This document shows, one piece after another, positions 25,194-33,638 of a stretch of DNA of 64,000 nt. The DNA comes from Thermostichus sp047461615 (GTDB lineage Bacteria > Cyanobacteriota > Cyanobacteriia > Thermostichales > Thermostichaceae): assembly GCF_047461615.1 (NCBI RefSeq), contig NZ_JANSHI010000001.1, positions 124,001 through 188,000 of the forward strand, written 5' to 3'. Made by a program: the position numbers and the translations under genes. Numbering within the stretch: the first letter of the stretch is position 1; each line of letters opens with the position of its first letter. The notes under the pieces were generated by a model. The model did no database searches. It was not told where the DNA came from and saw nothing but the letters and a program-made list of their open reading frames with translations.

Positions 25194-25973
25194 ATGCTGA
25201 CTGAGGCCAAGCAGTCGGCGGCAGAAAGCTCCCAACTAGACAGAGGTGAGGCTCCCCCCTCCAGCCAGCCAAAGCCAAAGCTGGGGTTCTGGCAGCAATT
25301 TTGGGAAGATGTCGACTGTGTCTTTGAGCGGGATCCGGCAGCTCGCAACCGCTGGGAGGTCCTCCTCACCTACCCAGGCGTCCACGCTTTGTTTCTGCAC
25401 CGCATCGCCCATTGGCTGTGGCAGCGGCGCTGCTTCTTGCTGGCCCGGTTGATTAGTTCTATTTCCCGCTCCCTCACCTTGATTGAAATTCACCCAGCAG
25501 CCCGGATTGGACGGCGCTTTTTCATCGACCATGGCTGCGGCGTGGTCATCGGCGAGACTGCGGAAATTGGCGACGATGTTACCATCTATCACGGCGTTAC
25601 CTTGGGGGGCACCTCTTGGACAAAGGGCAAACGGCATCCTACCCTGGAAGACGGGGTAATCGTAGGCACAGGAGCGAAAATCCTTGGCCCAGTCCGCATT
25701 GGCGCCAGAGCCCGCATTGGAGCCAACGCCGTCGTGATTCACGATGTGCCCCCTGGGATGACGGTGGTTGGGATCCCAGGCCGGGCAGTCCTCCCACCCC
25801 ATCAGCGCCGCATCCCCGCCCACGGCATTGACCTCGACCACCACCTCATGCCCGACCCGGTAGGACGGGCAATTGAGCAGTTGCTGCACCGCATTCAAGA
25901 GCTGGAAGCCGAGGTAGCCCACCTCAAGCAAGAGCGGGAGCAGGCCCGGCAAGAACAGGTTAGAGGCGAATAA
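25194..25973 (+). CDS. cysE: Serine O-acetyltransferase
   Basis: Forms O-acetylserine, the first step of cysteine synthesis. The 259-aa protein has an N-terminal helical domain (WQQFWEDVDCVFERDPAARNRWEV, LFLHRIAHWLW) and then the left-handed beta-helix of hexapeptide repeats with the active-site FFIDHGCGVVIGETAEIGDDVTIYHGVTLGGT. The C-terminal ~40 residues form a probable coiled coil (RIQELEAEVAHLKQEREQ), an addition to the usual E. coli-type tail. ATG 25194 with GGAG seven bases upstream was preferred to GTG 25167. The IS605-like relic lies just upstream. Confidence 0.93.
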   Translation: MLTEAKQSAAESSQLDRGEAPPSSQPKPKLGFWQQFWEDVDCVFERDPAARNRWEVLLTYPGVHALFLHRIAHWLWQRRCFLLARLISSISRSLTLIEIHPAARIGRRFFIDHGCGVVIGETAEIGDDVTIYHGVTLGGTSWTKGKRHPTLEDGVIVGTGAKILGPVRIGARARIGANAVVIHDVPPGMTVVGIPGRAVLPPHQRRIPAHGIDLDHHLMPDPVGRAIEQLLHRIQELEAEVAHLKQEREQARQEQVRGE

Positions 25974-26046
25974 GCAGCAGCCGTGCAAGAGGTTTCTTGG
26001 GGGGGATCCCCTGCCATTGTCCAAGGCAGATCTTGGGATCCCGGTT

Positions 26047-26877
26047 TTAGCCGGGGGAACTGTCAGCAAGTGTCTCCTGGCTGTCCACCACTCGTCGCAG
26101 CACGCCGTTGACGAAAGCGGCAGCCTCCGGATCCCCATACTTTTTGGCCAACTCTACAGCTTCGTTGATGGCGACCTTAACGGGGCTGCTGGCCAGTATT
26201 TCCATCTCCACCACCGCCAGGCGCAGGATATCGCGCTCGATCCGCCCCACCCGCTGCAGTTGCCAGCCCACCAAGACCCCCTGCAGGCGCGCATCGATAG
26301 CTTCCTTGTGGGTGTGCAGGGCAGTCAACAGTTGCAGGGCATAGGCGCGCACCTCCGGCGCTTGGACAATGTGCAACAGCTCCGGCATGGAGAGGGCAGC
26401 CCCCAGGCGGTTGACGGCCTTTTGGGACAACTGAACCACTTCCTCCAGGATGTGGCGGACGCTCTGCAGCCGCTGCTCCAGGTGCTCTAGGGCTTGACCC
26501 GCGTTGCCGAGGGCCACCTGGGCTTGGTAGACCAGCTCCGGCAACTCCTTTGGCACAGCGACCTCCTGCAAAGCCCTTTCCAGACGCTGCAGCTGCCGCT
26601 GGGCCTGCTGAAGACGGAGAGCCAGGGAACGGGATCCGCTCTCCTCCTTCGCCTCAGAAACGGCCAACAACAGGGGATCGCTCTCCTGCAACAGGCGGTC
26701 GCTGCGCTGGATCTCCGCTGCTGCGGTTGCAAGGGTTTCATGGGTTTCTTCCTGCAAGGTGCGGATAGCTGCCAACAGCAAGTCTTCCAATTGTTTTTCG
26801 CTGAGTTTGGCCGCCGTGGTCGGCAGTTGGCTGACCCCCAGCAAGGCCAGTTCGCGGGCAACACGCCGAGGTTGCAT
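26047..26877 (-). CDS. nusB: Transcription antitermination factor NusB (long cyanobacterial form)
   Basis: A 276-aa protein, twice the usual ~140. The N-terminus has the NusB start QPRRVARELALLGVSQL and the C-terminal part the RNA/NusE-binding fold: GWQLQRVGRIERDILRLAVVE, KVAINEAVELAKKYGDPEAAAFVNGVLRR. Between them is a long insertion, residues ~55-150, rich in Leu/Gln/Glu and predicted helical (coiled-coil like). Cyanobacterial NusB proteins often carry such an insertion. It acts in rRNA antitermination. Start ATG 26877; the frame is open further upstream but overlaps the helicase gene and shows no coding character. Confidence 0.88.
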   Translation of the reverse strand: MQPRRVARELALLGVSQLPTTAAKLSEKQLEDLLLAAIRTLQEETHETLATAAAEIQRSDRLLQESDPLLLAVSEAKEESGSRSLALRLQQAQRQLQRLERALQEVAVPKELPELVYQAQVALGNAGQALEHLEQRLQSVRHILEEVVQLSQKAVNRLGAALSMPELLHIVQAPEVRAYALQLLTALHTHKEAIDARLQGVLVGWQLQRVGRIERDILRLAVVEMEILASSPVKVAINEAVELAKKYGDPEAAAFVNGVLRRVVDSQETLADSSPG

Positions 26878-26969
26878 GGCAAAACACCCATGGCCTGTAA
26901 CGACTGCCCCCGTGGGCTTAGCTATGTTAGCAGGCTGTGGAAGAAACAAGAACCTTAGTTGATCTGGGG

Positions 26970-29123
26970 CTAATTGAGCCCGAAACTGTGCCTGAGCACG
27001 CGAAAGGCCAAAGCTGTGCTCTGCTCTCTGCCATAGGAAGATTGGGTAGAGACCGAGAGGGTCAGCCGCCGTTTGCTGCGGGTGATGCCCACATACAGCA
27101 GCCGCAACCGCTCGGCAGCCAAGTCCAAAAAGGCCTGTTCGGTAGGAGAGTTGGCCTGCAGATCCCAGTAGCTTCTGGGGCTGAGCTGCCGCAACTGGGC
27201 TAGGGCTTCTGCCTTCATATCGACGTCTTCCAAAAACCTCAGCCCCACCGGTCGCTCCTCGTAGTGGGTAGGAAACTCGTAGGCCGACACCTGGGGGATG
27301 AAAACCTGATCCCACTCCAAACCCTTGGCCCGGTGCAGAGTGGCAACCGTGATCGTGCCCGGCTCGGGGTTGAAGGCCAAGATCTCCGAGGGCAGGTTGT
27401 GGAGGCGGCGATCCAGAATTACCTGAAACTCCTGGGCAACTTCTTGCCAATCGGTCTCGGGCAGGGATCCCAGCACCTGCTCCAGCTGGTTGAGGACATA
27501 GCAGCCCACAAACAGCTCTTCCGGCTTGCGGTAGAGGCTTTGGACAATGACATTCAGCACCTCCGGCCAGGGAGACCGCCCAGCCCGCAGCCAACTGGCC
27601 AGGGTGCGCAGCAAGCGGCCCAAGCTCTGCCAAGAGGGGCTCTCAGGCAGCACGGGGGCTGGATCAAACTGGGGAAAGAGCAGCCGCTCCGGCAGCGAGG
27701 CGCGGATCCAGCCCAGCATTGGCTCCAGCTCAGTTCGCGAGATCCCGGCCCAATCGGCCAGGCGATCCACTGCCGCAGCCAGCCGAGCAGAGGAAGTGGG
27801 CTCGGCCAACCAGTCAATTACCCCCTTGAGCTGCAGCAGCACCCGTCGCTGGCTGGGGCTGCCCCGCAACAGGTCGACAACCCGCTCCCCTCCCATTTCC
27901 CGCAGGTAGTCGAGGGCCTTGCCCCCCAGCTCGTTGGTGGTCACCAGAATAGCCACTGTCTGGTCGGGGAAGGTTTGGGCGGCTGCCAGAGCCCACTGGG
28001 CCACCTCCTGCAGCTCCCGCTCGGGGGTGCCGCTGACGCAGCGAAACTCCACCTGTCCTTCGCTGGCTGGGGGATTTGGGCTGCCGGCACTGGCTGGGCG
28101 AATGGGCTGGGGGGCCAGGGCAGTGCGCAGGGCTGGGATTGGGTGTTCCCGAGTAACCCAGTCCACCAGACGGTTGGCTAGCTCCAGGATCTGGGGAGCG
28201 CTGCGGCTGGACTCCTGCAGGGAGATGATCTGGGGGCTGGCCTGACAAAAGGCGCGAAACAGCCGTGGCTCAGCCGTGGTGAAGGTGCCCATGATGCTCT
28301 GGTTGGGATCCCCTACCCGCACCAGGTTGCCCGTGCGCTGGCTGAGCAGCCGCAGCAGCTCTTCCTGCAGGGGGGAGCTATCCTGGGCCTCGTCCTCGAA
28401 CAGGTAGTCGTACCAGCTTTGCACCTGCTGCCGCAGCTCTGCGTCGCGCTCCAGCAGATCCATGGCCTGCCAGCCCAGGTCGTCGTAGTCCAGCTGGCCG
28501 CGGCGGCGCAGCTCCGCTTGGTAGGCATCGTACACAGGAGCCGCCCAGCCTAGGTAGCCCTCGCGAGGGAGCGCCTCCGGCCCTAGGCGGAGATTCTTGG
28601 CCGTGCTAATTACCGCCTGCACCATCTCCTGGAAGCTGCGCCGGAACCGCCGCCGGTTTTGGGCTACCTTTTGGGGGAAATTCTCATCCGTAGGGATCAA
28701 GGGCTCCCAGAGGTGGGTGTGGGAGTTGAGCCAGGCGCGGCAAAGGCGGGTGAGGAGGCGCTCCTGCTCATACCCCTCCAAGATGGACAGCTCCTCCCAA
28801 GGGCCTGGGGCCTCCCGCAACACCCGCAGTGCCAGCGAATGCAAGGTAAAGGCTTGGGTAAAGCGATCTGGGTAGCCCGCCTCCTGCAGGCGTTGGTTGA
28901 TACGGCGCAGCAAGTTAACCCGCGCCGAACGCATGTAGGTAAACACCCCAATGCGCTCCGGTGGGACGCCGCGCTTGAGGATGAGATCGGCAATTAGCAG
29001 CTCCAGGATAAACGTCTTGCCGCTTCCCGGAACAGCAGCAATCCCCAGCTGCCCTGATTGATAGGTCAAGACCTGTTGCTGCTCCGGGCGCAGGATGAGC
29101 TGGGGGAAAGGAGAAGCTGCCAC
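26970..29123 (-). CDS. UvrD/Rep-type superfamily I DNA helicase
   Basis: A 717-aa SF1A helicase. Motif I is AAVPGSGKTF (residues ~29-38), Ia is FTYMRSARVNLLRRI, motif II DEAQDSSP, motif III VGDPNQSIMGTFTTAEPRLF, motif V TVATLHRAKGLEWDQVFIP and motif VI RLLYVGITRSKRRLTLS. The acidic doublet LDYDDLGWQAMDLLE is also typical. At 717 aa it is similar to UvrD but shows insertions, and it is not obviously UvrD, Rep or PcrA; a repair or replication-restart role is likely. The start is GTG 29123; the upstream HAD gene ends 15 bases away. Confidence 0.9.
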   Translation of the reverse strand: MAASPFPQLILRPEQQQVLTYQSGQLGIAAVPGSGKTFILELLIADLILKRGVPPERIGVFTYMRSARVNLLRRINQRLQEAGYPDRFTQAFTLHSLALRVLREAPGPWEELSILEGYEQERLLTRLCRAWLNSHTHLWEPLIPTDENFPQKVAQNRRRFRRSFQEMVQAVISTAKNLRLGPEALPREGYLGWAAPVYDAYQAELRRRGQLDYDDLGWQAMDLLERDAELRQQVQSWYDYLFEDEAQDSSPLQEELLRLLSQRTGNLVRVGDPNQSIMGTFTTAEPRLFRAFCQASPQIISLQESSRSAPQILELANRLVDWVTREHPIPALRTALAPQPIRPASAGSPNPPASEGQVEFRCVSGTPERELQEVAQWALAAAQTFPDQTVAILVTTNELGGKALDYLREMGGERVVDLLRGSPSQRRVLLQLKGVIDWLAEPTSSARLAAAVDRLADWAGISRTELEPMLGWIRASLPERLLFPQFDPAPVLPESPSWQSLGRLLRTLASWLRAGRSPWPEVLNVIVQSLYRKPEELFVGCYVLNQLEQVLGSLPETDWQEVAQEFQVILDRRLHNLPSEILAFNPEPGTITVATLHRAKGLEWDQVFIPQVSAYEFPTHYEERPVGLRFLEDVDMKAEALAQLRQLSPRSYWDLQANSPTEQAFLDLAAERLRLLYVGITRSKRRLTLSVSTQSSYGREQSTALAFRVLRHSFGLN

Positions 29124-29138
29124 GCCCTGCTTCCCTGC

Positions 29139-29990
29139 CTAGTTGAGGATAAAGGTCTCGATGGCCACCGCCACCCCATCTTCGGTAACAGGAGGGGCAA
29201 CCCAATCGGCATAGGGCAGCAAGGCCGGCGAGGCATTCCCCATGGCCACCCCGATCCCTGCATACCGCAGCATCTCGATGTCGTTGTCGCCATCGCCAAT
29301 GGCCATGACCTGCTCTGCCGACACCCCCAACACCTCTTCTGCCAAAAAGCGCACTGCATTGCCCTTGTTGACTGCCGGGTGGGTGGCTTCCAAGAAAATG
29401 GGCTCTGACCGCGTGAGGTAGAGCTGCTCGGGAGAATACCGCTGCCGCAGGGATCTCTGGAGTTCCTGCAAAAACTCCGTATCTTCCGAAACCACCAGGA
29501 TCTTGGTGGGTCTTTGCCCATATTGGGCAGGGGAAAAGATCTGAAACGGCACCTGCGAGCGCTCGGCATAGGCGCGGCTCAAGGGGTTGAGCTCCCGCAA
29601 GTAGAGCTGGTCGTCGATGTAGAGGTGCACCCCCACCGGCAGATCCTGCAGCAGCTGCAACAACTCTTCAGTCAGCGACCAGTCCAAGCACCAGTGCTTT
29701 AACGTCTTTTGGCTATCGGGATCGCGAATGAGTGCCCCCTGGTAGCTGCAGAGCGGCATATCGGCTCCAATCTCATAGTGAAATCGCTCGGCAGAACAAT
29801 GCATCCGACCGGTGGCAATGGCCACCCGCACGCCTGCGGCTTTGGCCCTTTGAATGGCTTGCCGCACTGGCTCCGAAACCTGGTTGGAAGGCCCCGCCAG
29901 CGTGCCATCGATGTCCAACACCAATAGCCGAATCTTCCTCTGGGCCAAGGGCTGAAGAGATCGCTCTTGAACTGGCACTTCCACTTGCAT
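29139..29990 (-). CDS. Cof-type HAD-family hydrolase
   Basis: A 283-aa HAD phosphatase with the Cof (type IIB cap) layout. The nucleophile motif is LLVLDIDGTLAG, motif II ATGRMH, and the C-terminal motif IV MAIGDGDNDIEMLRYAGIGVAMGNA. These proteins act on phosphorylated sugars, flavins or PLP, and the substrate here is unknown. ATG 29990 is preceded by AGGAGGAGCA, an excellent ribosome-binding site, which settles the start against an in-frame extension of 36 codons. It is cotranscribed with the downstream helicase by spacing. Confidence 0.92.
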   Translation of the reverse strand: MQVEVPVQERSLQPLAQRKIRLLVLDIDGTLAGPSNQVSEPVRQAIQRAKAAGVRVAIATGRMHCSAERFHYEIGADMPLCSYQGALIRDPDSQKTLKHWCLDWSLTEELLQLLQDLPVGVHLYIDDQLYLRELNPLSRAYAERSQVPFQIFSPAQYGQRPTKILVVSEDTEFLQELQRSLRQRYSPEQLYLTRSEPIFLEATHPAVNKGNAVRFLAEEVLGVSAEQVMAIGDGDNDIEMLRYAGIGVAMGNASPALLPYADWVAPPVTEDGVAVAIETFILN

Positions 29991-30189
29991 TGCTCCTCCT
30001 CTTGACCGCCTGCCGGCCCCTATTTGCCCATGGGTTAGGGGTCTAGTGCCCATCTCTAGGGGGCTCGCTACAGATTGTAATGGTCTGTAATGCTCCAAGC
30101 TGCTGGTTAAGCGGAGCGCGTCCTTGGCCTCTAGCGCCTGAGGAGAAAGCCTACAATTGAGTAAGGACTAGCCCTGTGATGGATAAACT

Positions 30190-31107
30190 GTGAACATGCT
30201 GAAACAAATTGGTCGCACCTGCCGCTCTCTGTTGGCTCTTGCCCTGGCTTTGATCCTGGCTTTGGCCCCTGTGAGCGCTGTCTGGGCGCGCAGCGGTGGC
30301 CGCATTGGCGGCGGCTCTTTCCGCTCCCCGACCTTCTCGGCTCCCCGCTCTGTCGGCCCTCGCTCGGCTCCCGTGTACCCCAGCTATGGCGGGGGGTTTG
30401 GCTTTCCGCTGGTGGTGCCCTTGTTTTGGGGAGGCGGTGGCAGCCTGCTGGCGTTGCTGCTCTTGATTGGGGCCGGTAGCTTTCTAGTGCGCAGCTTGCG
30501 CTCGGCTGTTGCCGAAGAAGAGGAAGTTGGCGACCCGCAGGTAACCGTTGCCCAAGTGAAGGTGGGCCTACTGGCCAGCGCCCGCCAACTGCAAAAGGAG
30601 ATCAATGCGCTGGCTCTGGAAGCGGATACCCAGTCGCCAGAGGGGCTGAGCCAATTGTTGCAAGAGGTTAGCCTTGGCTTGATGCGCTACAGCGACTACT
30701 GGGCCTATGGCTATGCCGAGGCGGAGAAGCTGCCCCTCTCCCGCGCCGAATCCCTGTTCTATCAAGCCTCTTTGCAAGAGCGGAGCAAGTTTAGCGCCGA
30801 AACCCTCACCAACCGCAACAACCAGATCCAGCAGCTTCCTCAAGCAGCTCTGCGGCGGGCGGCTGCCGGGATCCCCGAGGTTGGCGAGTACCTGGTCGTC
30901 ACTCTACTGGTTGCGTATCGCGGTAACTTAGGTACACTACCTGTAGTTAAGTCCGTGGCAGAGCTGCGGCAGTGGCTGATGCAGTTGGCCTCCATCCCTG
31001 CCGAGCGGATTGTGGCCATCGAGGTGCTGTGGACGCCGCAGCTAGAAGGAGACACCCTGTCGGCAGAGGCGCTGTTGACCGAGTACCCAGAAATGCGGCT
31101 CCTCTAA
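30190..31107 (+). CDS. DUF1517 membrane-anchored protein
   Basis: A 305-aa protein with an N-terminal signal or anchor (SLLALALALILALAPVSAVWA), a Gly/Ser/Pro-rich stretch (SGGRIGGGSFRSPTF), a second hydrophobic segment (FPLVVPLFWGGGGSLLALLLLIGAGSFLV) and a soluble C-terminal domain with VTVAQVKVGLLASARQLQ and IVAIEVLWTPQ. This matches DUF1517, found in cyanobacteria and plastids, with no clear function. GTG 30190 with GGAT upstream or ATG 30196 are the possible starts. A TACAAT at 30152-30157 could be a -10. Confidence 0.8.
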   Translation: MNMLKQIGRTCRSLLALALALILALAPVSAVWARSGGRIGGGSFRSPTFSAPRSVGPRSAPVYPSYGGGFGFPLVVPLFWGGGGSLLALLLLIGAGSFLVRSLRSAVAEEEEVGDPQVTVAQVKVGLLASARQLQKEINALALEADTQSPEGLSQLLQEVSLGLMRYSDYWAYGYAEAEKLPLSRAESLFYQASLQERSKFSAETLTNRNNQIQQLPQAALRRAAAGIPEVGEYLVVTLLVAYRGNLGTLPVVKSVAELRQWLMQLASIPAERIVAIEVLWTPQLEGDTLSAEALLTEYPEMRLL

Positions 31108-31196
31108 GGTCGCTGGGCTAGGGAGACGGCGGTCGGCGGCTGGGGTGTTTCAAGCCACGGGCTCCTTGACGTCCAAGGTAGGGAGGGCCTGTTTCC

Positions 31197-31967
31197 GTGT
31201 CTGGGTTTGATGCTTCAGCAGCCAGGAGCCGTTGTTCTCCGTGGGCCTTGTCCAGCTACACAACTCAAGCAGACTCTCTACTGGATGAGCTCTTGGAGGA
31301 GTTGGAGCAAAGCCTAGAGGAAGAGGGGGCGGAGGAGTATCCCTATTGGGGTACGCGCCCCCCTTTGCTTCCCCGCCGTTCTTCAGCGAGAGGTGGACTG
31401 CTGCTGGGCTTGGCTTCGGCAGCCGCGCTGGTGGCAGGTCTGGCCTTTTGGATGACCCTGGACTCTCGGCCACGGGTTTTCTCCCCAGCTGCTTCTGTAC
31501 CGACGAGGGATCCCGGCCACGAGAGGCCTGAGCCTGTCTACTCTGCTTCCCTGCCAGCCCAAGAGCTCTCCTTGGCTTCGAAGGATGAAAACCCTCCCAA
31601 GTTGCCTGAAAAGGTTCCGTCTCAAGAGCCAAGAGGGAAGAAGCCGGAGGCGCCCTCGGCAAGGTTGACAGCGGCCACCAGTCCCCCGGTTGCCCTGGCA
31701 GCCGGCCCTCCCCCTTCCGCTCGCGTGTCTAATCCGCCCGCACGGATTCCGCCTCCAGCACCGCCGCAGATGAAATTGGTGGGGTTGATCCACGATCCAG
31801 GCGCTCCCAAGGCCTTGATCTTGGTGGACAAAGTGATGCGGCAGGTGCCGGTTGGCCAGAGGGTGAAAGGCGAGTGGCGGGTCACCTCCATCAGCCCCCA
31901 CGGGGTGGCCGTGAGCAATGGTGTCCGCAGCGTTACCCTGCAGTTGGGGTTACCTCAGTCAATTTAG
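31197..31967 (+). CDS. Single-span membrane protein with PilP/GspC-like C-terminus
   Basis: A 256-aa protein not firmly assigned. Residues ~30-45 are acidic (LLDELLEELEQSLEEEGAEE), ~67-88 form one transmembrane helix (GLLLGLASAAALVAGLAFWM), then comes a 100-residue Pro/Ser/Lys linker. The last ~70 residues, MKLVGLIHDPGAPKALILVDKV then VGQRVKGEWRVTSISPHGVAV, have the shape of the GspC/PilP homology domain (LxGxI-x-P-x-A-x-I and VTSIxxxGVxL). Such proteins link inner-membrane and secretin parts of secretion or pilus systems. No pilus genes are adjacent, so the role is inferred. The start is GTG 31197. The cyclophilin gene follows by 15 bases. Confidence 0.6.
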   Translation: MSGFDASAARSRCSPWALSSYTTQADSLLDELLEELEQSLEEEGAEEYPYWGTRPPLLPRRSSARGGLLLGLASAAALVAGLAFWMTLDSRPRVFSPAASVPTRDPGHERPEPVYSASLPAQELSLASKDENPPKLPEKVPSQEPRGKKPEAPSARLTAATSPPVALAAGPPPSARVSNPPARIPPPAPPQMKLVGLIHDPGAPKALILVDKVMRQVPVGQRVKGEWRVTSISPHGVAVSNGVRSVTLQLGLPQSI

Positions 31968-31982
31968 GAGGGAAGCGCACAG

Positions 31983-32729
31983 ATGGCAGTGGGCAGGCTG
32001 GGGAAAGGGAGCCGTCGCAGGGCGGGGATTGCCTGCGTGTTGGGATATGTCTGTCTCAGTCTGCTGGCCTGCCGCAGCATGCCTCCTGCACCGGAAGCCT
32101 CAAAGGGGATCCCGGCGGCCTACGCCGATCGCCCCCAGCTGCAGGGCAAGGCAGTGGTGGAACTGGAAATCGAGACCGCTGAAGGCCTAGGGCGGGTGCT
32201 TCTGGAGATCCGCGGCGATGCGGCGCCTCTTACGGCTGGCCAGTTTGTCGACTTAGTGCAGCGGGGCTTCTACAACGGCTTGACTTTCCATCGGGTGGAG
32301 AAAGATCCCCAACCGTTTGTGGTGCAGGGAGGAGATCCCCGAGGGGACGGCACCGGTGGCGCCACCGAGCCAGGCAGCAACCGCCTGCGCACTATCCCCT
32401 TGGAAATCCAGGTGCGCGGAGAACCCTACCCCCGCTACAACACTTTGATTGAGGATCCCGTAACCCTGAGCAAGCTGGTTCTGCCCCATCGTTTGGGGGC
32501 GGTGGGCATGGCCCGCTCCAGCCCTCTGGATTCGGCCTCTTCCCAGTTCTATATCGCCCTCTCTGCTCTGCCAATTTTGGATGGGCGCTATGCCGTGTTT
32601 GGCTATGTCACCAGTGGCATGGAGTGGGTGGAGCGCATCCAGGTGGGAGATGTCATCCGCTCGGCGCGGGTACTCGAAGGGGCGGAGCTGCTGCGGGTGC
32701 CGGGAAGTCCAAAGCCAGCTGCAAACTAG
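31983..32729 (+). CDS. Cyclophilin-type peptidyl-prolyl isomerase, lipoprotein
   Basis: A 248-aa exported isomerase. Basic residues (GRLGKGSRRRAG) and a hydrophobic stretch end in the lipobox LLAC, so it is probably lipid-anchored at the periplasmic face. The cyclophilin fold shows GFYNGLTFHRVEKDPQPFVVQGGDP, the substrate/CsA-binding region (LGAVGMARS, SASSQFYIAL) and DGRYAVFGYV. Active-site Arg of HRV and Phe of QFYI are present. It lies 15 bases after the PilP-like gene, so likely in the same transcript. Confidence 0.9.
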   Translation: MAVGRLGKGSRRRAGIACVLGYVCLSLLACRSMPPAPEASKGIPAAYADRPQLQGKAVVELEIETAEGLGRVLLEIRGDAAPLTAGQFVDLVQRGFYNGLTFHRVEKDPQPFVVQGGDPRGDGTGGATEPGSNRLRTIPLEIQVRGEPYPRYNTLIEDPVTLSKLVLPHRLGAVGMARSSPLDSASSQFYIALSALPILDGRYAVFGYVTSGMEWVERIQVGDVIRSARVLEGAELLRVPGSPKPAAN

Positions 32730-32847
32730 GGATCCCGACCGTTCCCTGGCCAAGAGGCCGCCGTTTCCAGTTGCCAACACCCGACTGGGAAGTGTAGGAC
32801 AAGGCGCGGCTTGTCCTGCAAAAGTTATCGGCTCCCCTCCGCCGGAT

Positions 32848-33513
32848 TCAGCGCACCAGATCGAGCAGACAGGCGAAGTAGAAGCGGGTTTGAATGGCTT
32901 GTCGTTGCTGGACTTTCCAGCCCCACCCGACAAGGTGGCTGACCAAGGTGGCCTCGCGGTGGAGGTAGGCACGGGTGGTTTTGGTGGATCCAGGGAAGAA
33001 CTCCCCTACTTTCTTGAGCAGCGTCAGCCAGGGGCTTTTGGGAGCAAAGCTGAAGATCAGGCGGGACTTGGCCAGGCTGGTCAAGTGCTTAAGCATGCGC
33101 AGGGCGTCAGCTTCGGGGTAGTGGATCATCACGTCCAGGCAGGTGACGACATCGTACTGCCCCGTTAGCTCCTCCAGATCCAAGACCTGAAACTGGGGGT
33201 TGTCCAGGGATCCCAGCTCAATCTGCTGCCGGCGACGTGCTTCGTTGACCATTTGTTCGGAAATGTCGCTGGCAAACACCTGCGCCCCACGAGCAGCCAG
33301 AGGCAGGCTAAGGCTGCCCACCCCACACCCGGCATCGCAAATGCGCAAACCGGAGGGATCCCCTAGCCACTGCAACACCGTTTCAATCGTGCGGGCATGG
33401 CCCAGTCGGATGTCCTTTTGGACGAAGTTAACTTCCTCTTCGCCGTAGATGCGGCGCCAGCGCTCGAAGCCAACGGTGTTGAAATAATTGCGGACAATGG
33501 TTTTTTCTTGCAT
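32848..33513 (-). CDS. chlM: Magnesium protoporphyrin IX methyltransferase
   Basis: Transfers a methyl group from SAM to the ring C propionate of Mg-protoporphyrin IX in chlorophyll synthesis. The 221-aa chain shows NYFNTVGFERWRRIYGE at the N-terminus, the typical BchM/ChlM start, then the SAM loop ICDAGCGVGSLSLPLAARGA and the acidic residue in ASDIS. Downstream CLDVMIHYP and FSFAPKSPWLTLLKKVGEFFPG are characteristic. ATG 33513 was chosen; GTG three codons upstream is also possible. It runs toward the same-strand-independent plus genes with no chlorophyll operon partners adjacent. Confidence 0.92.
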   Translation of the reverse strand: MQEKTIVRNYFNTVGFERWRRIYGEEEVNFVQKDIRLGHARTIETVLQWLGDPSGLRICDAGCGVGSLSLPLAARGAQVFASDISEQMVNEARRRQQIELGSLDNPQFQVLDLEELTGQYDVVTCLDVMIHYPEADALRMLKHLTSLAKSRLIFSFAPKSPWLTLLKKVGEFFPGSTKTTRAYLHREATLVSHLVGWGWKVQQRQAIQTRFYFACLLDLVR

Positions 33514-33638
33514 AGAACCCACCGCTGCCCTGCCTTTGCAGGGAAACCTCCTCTGCCGGGGGCCTTTCTGCCCAATTTTACCCCGAAGCCGCTGCCGCCA
33601 CTTTTGGAGGCGCTGCTACCAGAAAGCCAGCGTTCCTA

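Noticed and set aside
26878..27633. N-terminal extension of nusB
   Set aside because: It reads through the 3' part of the helicase gene and has no NusB-like sequence; the NusB start is at 26877.
27264..28181. Plus-strand frame opposite the helicase gene
   Set aside because: Antisense to conserved helicase motifs; low-complexity and without a family feature.
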